From: Candidatus Phascolarctobacterium caballi
Lineage (GTDB): Bacteria > Bacillota > Negativicutes > Acidaminococcales > Acidaminococcaceae
Assembly: GCA_018065225.1 (NCBI GenBank)
Contig: JAGHTS010000169.1
Location: 1 to 14,059, forward strand
Direction: 5' to 3'
Length of the DNA: 14,059 nucleotides
Shown here: piece after piece, positions 1-5,163 of the stretch
How positions within the stretch are numbered: position 1 is the first letter of the stretch
How the letters are laid out: every line of letters begins with the position of its first letter
Made by a program: the position numbers and the translations under genes
The notes under the pieces: model-generated
What the model was told of the DNA's origin: nothing
The model's input: the letters and a program-made list of their open reading frames with translations, nothing else
The model's database searches: none

Positions 1-259
1 ATAAAGTACAAGGTCAACGGATTCACTCTCAATCTGCTTGAGAAATTCAAGTGCATCCATGTGATACGTTGTGTCATATTCGGGGTTTAAATCGTTAGTG
101 ATAGTGCCGTACTTGCAGTTATTGGCAAACGGGTCAACAATTACCCCCCCCCCCATGATGGTGAAAAACTTCACATTCTACGAATTCCTTGATGGGCTTG
201 ATTGTGAATGTGTTACCGTTGGGCATTGCCCACTCACGGCTGAATAAAATATCGTTCAT
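1..259 (-). CDS. DNA methyltransferase, N-terminal part, frame broken at a poly-G tract; runs off the window
   Basis: The gene reads leftward from ATG at 259, behind a GAGGTG ribosome site, and starts MNDILFSREWAMPNGNTF. As given, the frame shifts in a run of 11 G (144-154 on the plus strand) and stops at 134-136 after 41 residues. With 10 G the frame continues through VIVDPFANN, then TNDLNPEYDTTYHMDALEFL and SVDLVLY to the window edge. This is the N-terminal pattern of phage amino-methyltransferases: VIVDPFANN resembles the SAM-binding motif I, and a DPPY-type catalytic motif would be expected just beyond position 1. The assignment rests on motif memory. Its place in the early operon fits protection of phage DNA from host restriction. 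The G run may be a phase-variation tract, an inactivating mutation or a homopolymer sequencing error; the sequence alone cannot decide. Confidence 0.72.
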
Positions 260-268
260 CTCAGCACC

Positions 269-412
269 TCACACGTCTGCATTCTTGCTTGCCACGCATA
301 CACCGCACACCATCAAGGTCATAAGTGCAAGCGTACCGATTACGCCATGAAACATAAGGCTCATTACAAAGCTGATAGCGGCAACCTTGCCAAAAGTGAG
401 TTTAAAATTCAT
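269..412 (-). CDS. small membrane protein, 47 aa
   Basis: This short gene has a good ribosome site (GAGGTGG) before ATG at 412. It overlaps the 3' end of the preceding gene by 11 bases and is followed within 10 bases by the methyltransferase start, so it sits in a translationally coupled early operon. The protein begins MNFKLTFGKVAAISFVMSLM and is hydrophobic through most of its length, with a probable pair of membrane segments at about residues 9-24 and 26-41, ending in a short polar tail. No family is recognised. The tight packing and the codon use like its neighbours support a real gene despite the length. Confidence 0.6.
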   Translation of the reverse strand: MNFKLTFGKVAAISFVMSLMFHGVIGTLALMTLMVCGVCVASKNADV

Positions 413-590
413 CGCTTGCCACCTCATATGCATTGATTTCGTCATTCATTCGCACCCAAATGTGCAAAGCGGAATCTTTTAAATCTGCAAGCTCTTTATC
501 TATTGAGCCGTTGTCCTTTTCCATTTCTTTCAATACGCAATAAACTAAATTAGTCACGTTGCGAATGGTCTTCATATCGCTCATTGTCAT
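402..590 (-). CDS. small hypothetical early phage protein, 62 aa
   Basis: A 62-residue acidic, largely helical protein (MTMSDMKTIRNVTNLVYCVL at its start). A purine-rich stretch (GGGAGAAAGG) lies a little far upstream of ATG 590; a second in-frame ATG two codons on (584) is also possible. No transmembrane segment or recognisable domain is seen. It lies in the leftward early operon between the HTH protein and the small membrane protein, and overlaps the latter. Function unknown. Confidence 0.6.
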   Translation of the reverse strand: MTMSDMKTIRNVTNLVYCVLKEMEKDNGSIDKELADLKDSALHIWVRMNDEINAYEVASDEF

Positions 591-669
591 TGCTTTTCTG
601 CCTTTCTCCCTTTATAATGGGAACGGAATGTTTTCTCTTGCATTCTGCCGTTAACTGTGTGCCAGCACG

Positions 670-882
670 TTAGCGGCTTTTTTCACTTAGTGAACATATC
701 TTTCTTGCTAAAATGTCACGGTTAATGCCGTAAACGCCTTTGGGTATGCCGTAACGTCTGCGTACTGTCCTTGTATCGCATCCGTCATATTCGGCAACCT
801 CTGTTACCTTGAGCCATGCACGATTGCCAAATGCTTCAATCAAACCGGCACGGACATAAGGAAAATTCTCTTGCTCTCTCAT
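670..882 (-). CDS. helix-turn-helix DNA-binding protein, excisionase-like
   Basis: A 70-residue basic protein. Residues about 23-50 (WLKVTEVAEYDGCDTRTVRR and following) have the look of a winged-helix or HTH module of the MerR/excisionase type: a 'VTEVA' first helix, a turn, and an arginine-rich recognition helix. The start codon overlaps the stop of the Cro-like gene as ATGA (879-882), so the two are translationally coupled. Position second in the early leftward operon, near an integrase, suggests an excisionase or an early regulator; this is inference from size, fold and position, not from a confident family match. Confidence 0.6.
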   Translation of the reverse strand: MREQENFPYVRAGLIEAFGNRAWLKVTEVAEYDGCDTRTVRRRYGIPKGVYGINRDILARKICSLSEKSR

Positions 883-1085
883 GCTTCAAGCTCTCCCATG
901 ATTTCATCAATGCAATTGATGATTCTTTCGTTTTTGATTTCACCTCTTGCAATCTTGCTGTAATAGGAACGGTCAAAGTAAAGCCCAGTTCGTTTGCTAA
1001 CCTCTTCAATCAGCCATGCATTGCTTTTGCCGTGCTGTATCAGCTTGATTTTGATATTCTTTGCGAATTCGGTCATTTCGGTCAT
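879..1085 (-). CDS. Cro-like XRE-family regulator, first gene of the early operon
   Basis: A 68-residue protein with a single XRE-type helix-turn-helix: SNAWLIEEVSKRTGLYFDRS followed by YYSKIARGEIKNERIINCI, where the 'YYSKIARGE' helix is the recognition helix. The length (one HTH, no effector domain) and its place as the first gene diverging from the lysogeny module match phage Cro proteins. GAGGTG precedes ATG 1085 by five bases. A 9-bp tandem repeat gives two possible starts (MTE-MTE), three codons apart. It is transcribed from the leftward promoter at 1204-1232 with a leader of about 110 nt, and probably binds some of the 14-bp operators found in the switch region. Confidence 0.75.
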   Translation of the reverse strand: MTEMTEFAKNIKIKLIQHGKSNAWLIEEVSKRTGLYFDRSYYSKIARGEIKNERIINCIDEIMGELEA

Positions 1086-1101
1086 TTTCTCACCTCTTTT
1101 C

Positions 1102-1130
1102 TTGACTATTACGCATTTAGGTAATATAAT
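1102..1130 (+). promoter_or_regulatory. rightward promoter PA with operator O1 in its spacer
   Basis: TTGACT (1102-1107), 17 bp, TATAAT (1125-1130): a near-consensus sigma-A promoter. The spacer holds operator O1, TACGCATTTAGGTA (1110-1123). Initiation near 1137 would give an RNA running through the leader of the leftward early transcript in antisense and on into the repressor gene at 1302, a geometry like lambda PRE. That function is inferred. Confidence 0.7.
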
Positions 1131-1172
1131 GACTATTGCGGTATATCATCATATTGAGTTACTTGAATCACT

Positions 1173-1186
1173 TACTTGTTCAAGTA
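1173..1186. promoter_or_regulatory. operator O2, 14-bp palindrome
   Basis: TACTTGTTCAAGTA has perfect five-base arms (TACTT/AAGTA) around four bases. It lies just downstream of the leftward early start point (about 1197), inside its leader, where a bound repressor could block transcription. A wider dyad, ACTTGAA(N11)TTCAAGT at 1161-1185, overlaps it. Confidence 0.6.
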
Positions 1187-1203
1187 CTGTTTAGCGTAAC
1201 TGC

Positions 1204-1232
1204 ATAATACTACGCAGTCGGGTAATTTGCAA
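1204..1232 (-). promoter_or_regulatory. leftward early promoter PL with operator O3 in its spacer
   Basis: On the minus strand TTGCAA (1232-1227), 17 bp, TATTAT (1209-1204). The spacer contains operator O3, TACGCAGTCGGGTA (1211-1224). It would drive the Cro-like gene and the early operon. The -35 box is a palindrome and is also the -35 box of the divergent promoter PB. Confidence 0.72.
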
Positions 1233-1255
1233 GTAGTTTTTTGGGTAAATAATAC
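1227..1255 (+). promoter_or_regulatory. rightward repressor promoter PB with operator O4 in its spacer
   Basis: TTGCAA (1227-1232), 17 bp, TAATAC (1250-1255), with predicted start near 1262 and a leader of about 40 nt to the repressor gene. Its spacer contains O4, TAGTTTTTTGGGTA (1234-1247), a weaker match to the operator consensus. O3 and O4 lie almost symmetrically about the shared -35 box. Confidence 0.68.
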
Positions 1256-1301
1256 TCACTATAGTAATTTTGTCATATTACACAAAGGGGGATTGTTTTT
1301 C

Positions 1302-1661
1302 TTGAGCAGTTTGTATGAAAGAATCAAAGAGTTATGTGAAATAAAGGGCGTAAGTCCGTCAAGGATGTGTATTGATTGTGGTATGCACCCGTCATTTGTT
1401 TGTGATTTAAAAGCCGGTCGTAAAAAAGGAATGTCAGCAACAACAGCAGAAAAAGTTGCTAACTATTTTGGCGTTACAGTTTCGTATCTGTTGAACACTC
1501 CCGAAAACAAAAAATTGCCCACTATCGCAAATGATAGTGAGCAACAGCTATTGGATTTATTTAGGGCGGCTAATCCCCAGCTCAAGGCTTTGGTTCTTGG
1601 GGCGTTAGCATCCGGCGTACCCAGTCAGCCATCTCAGGGTGTAGGCGAAGCAGACGAATAA
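1302..1661 (+). CDS. XRE-family repressor (CI-like, no peptidase domain)
   Basis: A 119-residue protein starting with TTG at 1302 (MSSLYERIKELCEIKG), chosen because AAAGGGGG lies 10 bases upstream and because upstream codons run into promoter PB. The N-terminal HTH (about residues 5-60) follows the XRE pattern: SPSRMCIDCGMHPSFVCDLK, then 'TAEKVANYFGVTVSYLL', typical of SinR/CI-type regulators. A linker and a short C-terminal helix (QQLLDLFRAANPQLKALVLG), probably for dimerisation, follow. No autoproteolysis domain is present. It is the likely lysogeny repressor acting on the 14-bp operators around its own promoter. Its last 80 bases overlap a small antisense gene. Confidence 0.8.
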   Translation: MSSLYERIKELCEIKGVSPSRMCIDCGMHPSFVCDLKAGRKKGMSATTAEKVANYFGVTVSYLLNTPENKKLPTIANDSEQQLLDLFRAANPQLKALVLGALASGVPSQPSQGVGEADE

Positions 1662-1695
1662 ACTCTAATTCTTCAACGGTCAAATTCTCTTTCAT
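1582..1695 (-). CDS. small acidic-to-basic helical protein, 37 aa, antisense to the repressor 3' end
   Basis: ATG at 1695 overlaps the TGA of the preceding small gene, and AAAGGAG lies 10 bases upstream, so translation is probably coupled. The peptide runs MKENLTVEELEFIRLLRLHP, then EMADWVRRMLTPQEPKP, two short helices. Its 3' 80 bases lie antisense to the C-terminal codons of the XRE repressor gene. No family is recognised. Real-gene status rests on the ribosome site, coupling and plausible composition. Confidence 0.5.
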   Translation of the reverse strand: MKENLTVEELEFIRLLRLHPEMADWVRRMLTPQEPKP

Positions 1696-1814
1696 TGTGT
1701 AAGCTCTCCTTTATAACGGTTTAGTATCTCCATAACCTTTCGCAACAAGGAACGGTCAGTAATTACGATAACAGTCTTGAACGGGTCAGTATATGCGATA
1801 TGAAAAGCTTTCAT
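1692..1814 (-). CDS. small hypothetical protein, 40 aa, inside the lysogeny module on the opposite strand
   Basis: ATG at 1814 follows GAGGTG by seven bases. The peptide starts MKAFHIAYTDPFKTVIVITD and ends RSLLRKVMEILNRYKGELTQ, a short beta-beta-alpha-like profile. It runs opposite to the two flanking repressor genes and is coupled to the 37-residue gene downstream. No convincing promoter of its own was found: TTGACC at 1852-1857 has no good -10 box at the right distance that would leave room for the ribosome site. Function unknown. Confidence 0.5.
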   Translation of the reverse strand: MKAFHIAYTDPFKTVIVITDRSLLRKVMEILNRYKGELTQ

Positions 1815-1920
1815 GTTTTTTCACCTCGCAGTAATAGTATCTCAATTTATCGGTCAATAAAGCAACAAAAAGCTTAAAGTTTTACTGTAATCATTTGAAA
1901 GAAAGGGGCAAAAACGGACG

Positions 1921-2637
1921 ATGACGGATTTTGTAATTCGGGATAACCTTGCACGGCTCATGGAATTAAAACGTGCTGAAAAGGGATTATCAATGGCGGC
2001 AATGGCAAAGCTTGTGGGCATGGACGAATCTATGTACAAGCGTATAATCTACCAGCAAACAACAAAGATTTCTGCGTTGATGCTGTACAACGTCTGTTTA
2101 TCGTTGGGGCTTGATGCGTATGACATCTACGGCATTAATACGGTCAATTTGGAATCCATAAGAACGTATTACAGAAAGTTGAGCCAACGGCAGAGAAATT
2201 ATATTAACAGCCTTATTGAATTTGAAGCCAGCTTAAACAATAAAGACGATGCAAACGGTTTCTTGTCCGTGTTAATTCCAACCGGCAACATGGATGATGG
2301 CATGATACTTGATTCCGCAAATGTTGAAATCATTGATGCACCGAATGAGCTAAGACGGTTTCCTAATGTCTCATGTGGAATTAGAATCACGTCAAACCAT
2401 CTGCACCCCGTTTATAACCTTGACGATATATTGCTTGTCTCCTGCGGCTCTCCCCGTCACGGGGATACCGGCATATTCGTTAACAAAGCAGATGGACGGG
2501 CTTATATACGCAAATATTTTGAGGGAGCAACAGCCACGCTTGAGCCGGTCAACGGTCACGGTGTTACATTTTCCGTTGATAAGTCTACCCGTGCCAATTG
2601 GGTCAAGTTTGGTTATGTCGTTAGCAAGTTGAGATAA
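1921..2637 (+). CDS. HTH repressor with degenerate S24 (LexA/CI-type) C-terminal domain
   Basis: A 238-residue protein. An N-terminal HTH (about residues 8-70, GLSMAAMAKLVGMDESMYKR) is followed by a linker and an S24-like fold from about 115. In active S24 repressors the segment reads like G(D/N)SMEP with a catalytic Ser and later a catalytic Lys before R/K. Here the aligned segments are ITSNHLHPVYNLDDILLV (residues 156-173), with His160 where Ser is expected, and AYIRKYF (194-200), with Arg197 where Lys is expected. So it probably keeps the dimerisation fold but may not self-cleave under RecA. A possible ribosome site (AAAGGGG) is about 12 bases upstream. It is probably co-transcribed with the XRE repressor and followed 53 bases later by the integrase. 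Confidence 0.75.
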   Translation: MTDFVIRDNLARLMELKRAEKGLSMAAMAKLVGMDESMYKRIIYQQTTKISALMLYNVCLSLGLDAYDIYGINTVNLESIRTYYRKLSQRQRNYINSLIEFEASLNNKDDANGFLSVLIPTGNMDDGMILDSANVEIIDAPNELRRFPNVSCGIRITSNHLHPVYNLDDILLVSCGSPRHGDTGIFVNKADGRAYIRKYFEGATATLEPVNGHGVTFSVDKSTRANWVKFGYVVSKLR

Positions 2638-2642
2638 AAAAT

Positions 2643-2669
2643 GCCCGTCTGCCGTGTAGGTAGACGGGC
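2643..2669 (-). terminator. stem-loop between repressor and integrase, T-run on the minus side
   Basis: An 8-bp perfect stem GCCCGTCT/AGACGGGC with an 11-nt loop. On the plus strand it is not followed by a T run, so it should not stop repressor-to-integrase transcription. On the minus strand six T follow one base after the stem, so it could stop leftward read-through. Confidence 0.45.
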
Positions 2670-2689
2670 TGTGATTTAGGAGTGAGCAA

Positions 2690-3769
2690 ATGTATCAAAG
2701 CGCAAATGGCATTTGGGCTGAAGCTATTACGTTAAAGAACGGTAAAAAGAAATTCTTTTACGGTAAGACAAAAGCCGATGTCAAACAGAAAATGGCGGCA
2801 TGGTCTGCCGAAAGCGAAAAGGGCAAGACGTTTGCGGAGATTGCAAAGGCATGGCAAATATACCATGAGCAACAAACCACATACAACACCGTTTCTGCTT
2901 ATAATGGCTCATTTAAACGGGCTGTGGAACGTTTTGGCGATATCCCCTTAAAAGATATCACCGCAGATGAAATACAAGCGTACATAACGAATTTGGGCAA
3001 TATGGGCTATGCAAGGCGTACCGTGCAGATGTCAAAGAATATGCTCAAAATGATTTTTGATTACGCCATAATACAAGCAGATTCGGAAATCAAATACAAT
3101 CCCGTTACCGCTGTAAAGATTCCATCGGGATTAAGCCGCTCAAGGCGTTTGCCGCCTAAAGATGAGGAAATAGCAAAAGTAAAGCCCGATTCCGAAATGG
3201 GTTTATTTGCGTTTTTTCTGCTCTATACGGGCTTGAGACGGGGAGAGTTGCTTGCATTACGCTGGGAAGACATAGACCGTGTAAACAAGATTATTCACGT
3301 TACGAAAGAGGTTTACTATGAGGGCAACGAAGCAAAGGTTAAGCCGCCCAAAACAGATGCCGGCATACGTGACGTTGATTTACTGGACATTCTAAACGAT
3401 GCACTACCGACAACGGGAACGGGCTATGTGTTTGGGGGAGAAAAGCCGCTGACGAGAGCCGTGTTTACTGGGCATTGGGCTGAATGGTGTAGGTCAATAG
3501 GGCTGGCAGAGGAACGGACGTTGGAGTACACCCGTGCGAACGGTGCAAAGTACAAGATGACAAAGCTCAAGCCGCTTGTAACACCGCATCAGTTCCGTCA
3601 TGCTTACGCAAGCTTGCTTGACGATGCCGGTCTTGACGAAACCACAGCAAAAACGTTGCTGGGGCATAGCTCTATCACGGTTACGAAAGATGTTTATACC
3701 CATCTCCGTGAAGCCAAACGCCAACGTTCTGCAAGTGCTTTAAACGATTTCATCAACAGCAAAATTTAA
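2690..3769 (+). CDS. int: tyrosine recombinase, phage integrase
   Basis: A 359-residue site-specific recombinase that would join phage attP to host attB. The N-terminal about 45 residues (GIWAEAITLKNGKKKFFYGK) form an arm-binding, AP2-like domain; residues about 46-130 are the SAM-like core-binding domain (KTFAEIAKAWQIYHEQ). The catalytic domain shows the full set: Arg183 in TGLRRGE, Lys221 in PPKTDAG, His300-x-x-Arg303 in TPHQFRHAYAS, His326 in LLGHSS and the nucleophile Tyr336 in DVYTH. Length is normal for the family. AGGAG lies upstream of ATG 2690. It directly follows the repressor and ends one base before the arm-type repeats, the usual int-attP order. Confidence 0.95.
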   Translation: MYQSANGIWAEAITLKNGKKKFFYGKTKADVKQKMAAWSAESEKGKTFAEIAKAWQIYHEQQTTYNTVSAYNGSFKRAVERFGDIPLKDITADEIQAYITNLGNMGYARRTVQMSKNMLKMIFDYAIIQADSEIKYNPVTAVKIPSGLSRSRRLPPKDEEIAKVKPDSEMGLFAFFLLYTGLRRGELLALRWEDIDRVNKIIHVTKEVYYEGNEAKVKPPKTDAGIRDVDLLDILNDALPTTGTGYVFGGEKPLTRAVFTGHWAEWCRSIGLAEERTLEYTRANGAKYKMTKLKPLVTPHQFRHAYASLLDDAGLDETTAKTLLGHSSITVTKDVYTHLREAKRQRSASALNDFINSKI

Positions 3770-3896
3770 TACTATTTTGGTACTACTTTGGTACTACTAA
3801 ATTAGTGTTTTATAATGCTTAATAATGCTTGATTTTGCATTTTACTATTTTAAAATCATGATACCGAAACAGCCGAAAAATGCAGTAAAATCAAAG

Positions 3897-3926
3897 AAAA
3901 AAGCCCATCTCCGAAGAGATGGGCTT
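3897..3926 (-). terminator. leftward rho-independent terminator
   Basis: An 11-bp perfect stem AAGCCCATCTC/GAGATGGGCTT with a four-base loop; on the minus strand the stem runs into a T-rich tail (3902-3897). It is the second stop for the leftward operon ending at 4042. Confidence 0.75.
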
Positions 3927-3976
3927 AATTTAGTTAAACATTACATTTCTGCAAATGCTTTGCCTACGAGGTATAT

Positions 3977-4000
3977 AAAAACACCGCATTTCTGCGGTGT
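3977..4000 (-). terminator. leftward terminator of the 4042-4991 operon
   Basis: Stem ACACCGC/GCGGTGT with a six-base loop, followed on the minus strand by a run of T. Four T on the other side may let it work weakly in both directions. Confidence 0.7.
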
Positions 4001-4041
4001 TTTGGGATTTGTACTACTGCGGTACTATTTTATCGCTTGTT

Positions 4042-4473
4042 TTATTCGTTATCGCTTGCCGCTGTTACTGCTTCAATGATTTCGTCAACGGTGAACGGGT
4101 ATTCACATTCAACAACGGTAAAGGTTCTAATTTCACCGCTTTCATTGTCAATCTGTCTTGTACGGTGGAAACGTCTTGAGATGTGCATAATGTCGTTAGG
4201 CTCAAGGCTTATAACGTCACCGTTATACTCCTTGCATATAAAGCAATTGCCGACAATCATGGTTTCTTTGTTACTGTTTGTTGCGGAAATGTGATTAGGC
4301 TTTAATGCACCCTCTTCATCACAGATAATGATGTAATTTGTTTTGCCGATTTTCCTTGTTGGCATCTCAATGCAATTACAGCCGAGAAGCTCATAATAAG
4401 CGGCAAGGTCATCGTCTATCTCAACACAGCTTGCAACACCGTTAACGATTGCGATTCCAAGAATTTTTTCCAT
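4042..4473 (-). CDS. DUF3846-like small phage protein, 143 aa
   Basis: The protein starts MEKILGIAIVNGVASCVEID. The pattern LAAYYELLGCNCIEMPTRKI, then IIICDEEGALKPN, then ETMIVGNCFICKEYNGDVIS resembles DUF3846-type phage and plasmid proteins: a helix ending in G-x-x-E, a 'DEEG' turn, a conserved Asn and an 'I-G-x-x' strand. The match is from memory and is moderate. AAAGGAG lies upstream of ATG 4473. It is the last gene of a leftward three-gene operon that starts from the operator-rich promoter at 5047-5075 and ends at the terminators inside attP. Cellular role unknown. Confidence 0.65.
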   Translation of the reverse strand: MEKILGIAIVNGVASCVEIDDDLAAYYELLGCNCIEMPTRKIGKTNYIIICDEEGALKPNHISATNSNKETMIVGNCFICKEYNGDVISLEPNDIMHISRRFHRTRQIDNESGEIRTFTVVECEYPFTVDEIIEAVTAASDNE

Positions 4474-4494
4474 TTTGATTATCTCCTTTAATTT

Positions 4495-4650
4495 TTACTT
4501 AATAATGTACTTACCGTTTTTAACGTCAATTGAGTATCCCATCTGCTCAAGACGTTCAATGATTCTGCCCATAGCCGCAAGCACGTTTGTGTTGCCGGTC
4601 ATGTAAAGCTTTGCGTAACTGTTAAGTGTTTCAATTAATACCTTTGCCAT
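4495..4650 (-). CDS. small hypothetical protein, 51 aa
   Basis: ATG at 4650 is preceded by the strong site TAGGAG. The peptide begins MAKVLIETLNSYAKLYMTGN, has a long amphipathic helix (MGRIIERLEQMG, about residues 27-38) and ends VKNGKYIIK. It lies in the middle of the three-gene leftward operon, 47 bases after the preceding gene. Its leader ACTTATAGGAGACA (4657-4670) is identical to the leader of the first gene of the other operator-controlled operon at 8143-8156. No family recognised. Confidence 0.6.
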   Translation of the reverse strand: MAKVLIETLNSYAKLYMTGNTNVLAAMGRIIERLEQMGYSIDVKNGKYIIK

Positions 4651-4697
4651 TTTCGTTGTCTCCTATAAGTTTATTTTAAAGGGGAATTTCTTCCCCT

Positions 4698-4991
4698 TTA
4701 ACCTCTTGCCCAAACTCCGTTTGCCTTGCTTGCGAAACCGAGTGCACAAGCAATCTGCCACATACCGTCTTCAACGGCTTCAATCTTGCTGGAGAAGAAA
4801 TCGTAACCGTCAAAAGTGAAACCGTTTTCAGTTTCGTAAAGGCTCTCAATTTCTTCATCGTCAAGCACCCAAGCACCGTTTTCAACGTGTGCTTTACCGA
4901 GAGTCCAAAGAACACCAAACATTGCATCCTTTGCATTTTCTTCTTCGTTGATGAGCTGTGCGGAACGTACCATGTTAAGATTAGTAATCAT
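4698..4991 (-). CDS. acidic hypothetical protein, 97 aa, first gene of an operator-controlled operon
   Basis: Starts MITNLNMVRSAQLINEEENA with AAGGAG before ATG 4991. The protein is strongly acidic (about 17 Asp/Glu against about 6 Lys/Arg) with no membrane segment; the middle region has a run of acidic residues and aromatics (VLDDEEIESLYETENGFTFD). Such small acidic proteins are common among phage host-takeover and DNA-mimic inhibitors, but nothing specific is recognised here. It is the first gene behind promoter 5047-5075. Confidence 0.65.
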   Translation of the reverse strand: MITNLNMVRSAQLINEEENAKDAMFGVLWTLGKAHVENGAWVLDDEEIESLYETENGFTFDGYDFFSSKIEAVEDGMWQIACALGFASKANGVWARG

Positions 4992-5016
4992 TTTGTTTTC
5001 TCCTTTGTATTTGTGT

Positions 5017-5030
5017 TACGCTTTTGCGTA
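5017..5030. promoter_or_regulatory. operator copy, perfect palindrome
   Basis: TACGCTTTTGCGTA, arms perfect, extended by one base on each side (GTTACGC/GCGTAAC outer arms). It lies downstream of the promoter start point and upstream of the ribosome site of the 4698-4991 gene. Confidence 0.65.
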
Positions 5031-5046
5031 ACTTGATTGTGTCTAT

Positions 5047-5075
5047 AATATAGCATACGCTTTTGAGTATGTCAA
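5047..5075 (-). promoter_or_regulatory. leftward promoter with operator in its spacer
   Basis: Minus strand TTGACA (5075-5070), 17 bp, TATATT (5052-5047). The spacer is filled by operator TACGCTTTTGAGTA (5056-5069). It drives the three-gene operon 4991-4042. The promoter closely resembles the one at 8184-8212. Confidence 0.82.
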
Positions 5076-5085
5076 CAATTATTTT

Positions 5086-5099
5086 TACTTTTTTGCGTA
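5086..5099. promoter_or_regulatory. operator copy upstream of the 5047-5075 promoter
   Basis: TACTTTTTTGCGTA lies 30 bp upstream of the spacer operator (start to start), the same distance as in the promoter near 8200. One arm is degenerate. Confidence 0.55.
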
Positions 5100-5123
5100 T
5101 TTTTTAAAAAATTTTTTTGCAAT

Positions 5124-5152
5124 AAAAAAGCCGGCAGTTTTACCCACCGGCT
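5124..5152 (-). terminator. leftward terminator after the 5164-7506 cassette
   Basis: Stem AGCCGG/CCGGCT with a 12-base loop, followed on the minus strand by six T. It separates the cassette from the operator-controlled operon to the left. Confidence 0.72.
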
Positions 5153-5163
5153 CACGCTTATAT

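Larger units (their letters stand above)
3770..4033. other. putative attP with arm-type direct repeats on both sides
   Basis: Three tandem 11-bp units follow the integrase stop: TACTATTTTGG (3770), TACTACTTTGG (3781), TACTACTAAAT (3792). Two more with the same period lie at the other side: TACTACTGCGG (4012) and TACTATTTTAT (4023). Repeats on both sides of an AT-rich gap next to a tyrosine integrase with an arm-binding domain are what attP arms look like. The core is not identified; candidate sequence lies at 3803-3896, which holds a small direct repeat (AATGCTT twice) and the inverted pair TTTTACT/AGTAAAA. The gap otherwise contains two terminators and no gene. Confidence 0.65.

Noticed and set aside
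648..684. Plus-strand hairpin GCCGTTAAC/GTTAGCGGC followed by TTTTTT
   Set aside because: It looks like a terminator but overlaps the 3' end of the 670-882 gene and would stop only plus-strand RNA, for which there is no gene upstream; the stem has a mismatch and a 13-base loop.
1852..1857. TTGACC as -35 of a leftward promoter for the 40-aa gene
   Set aside because: The only -10 candidate (TATTAC, 15 bp away) would start RNA at or inside the ribosome site.
4676..4936. An 86-codon minus-strand frame
   Set aside because: It overlaps the 97-aa gene in another frame; the latter has a good ribosome site and starts right after the promoter leader.
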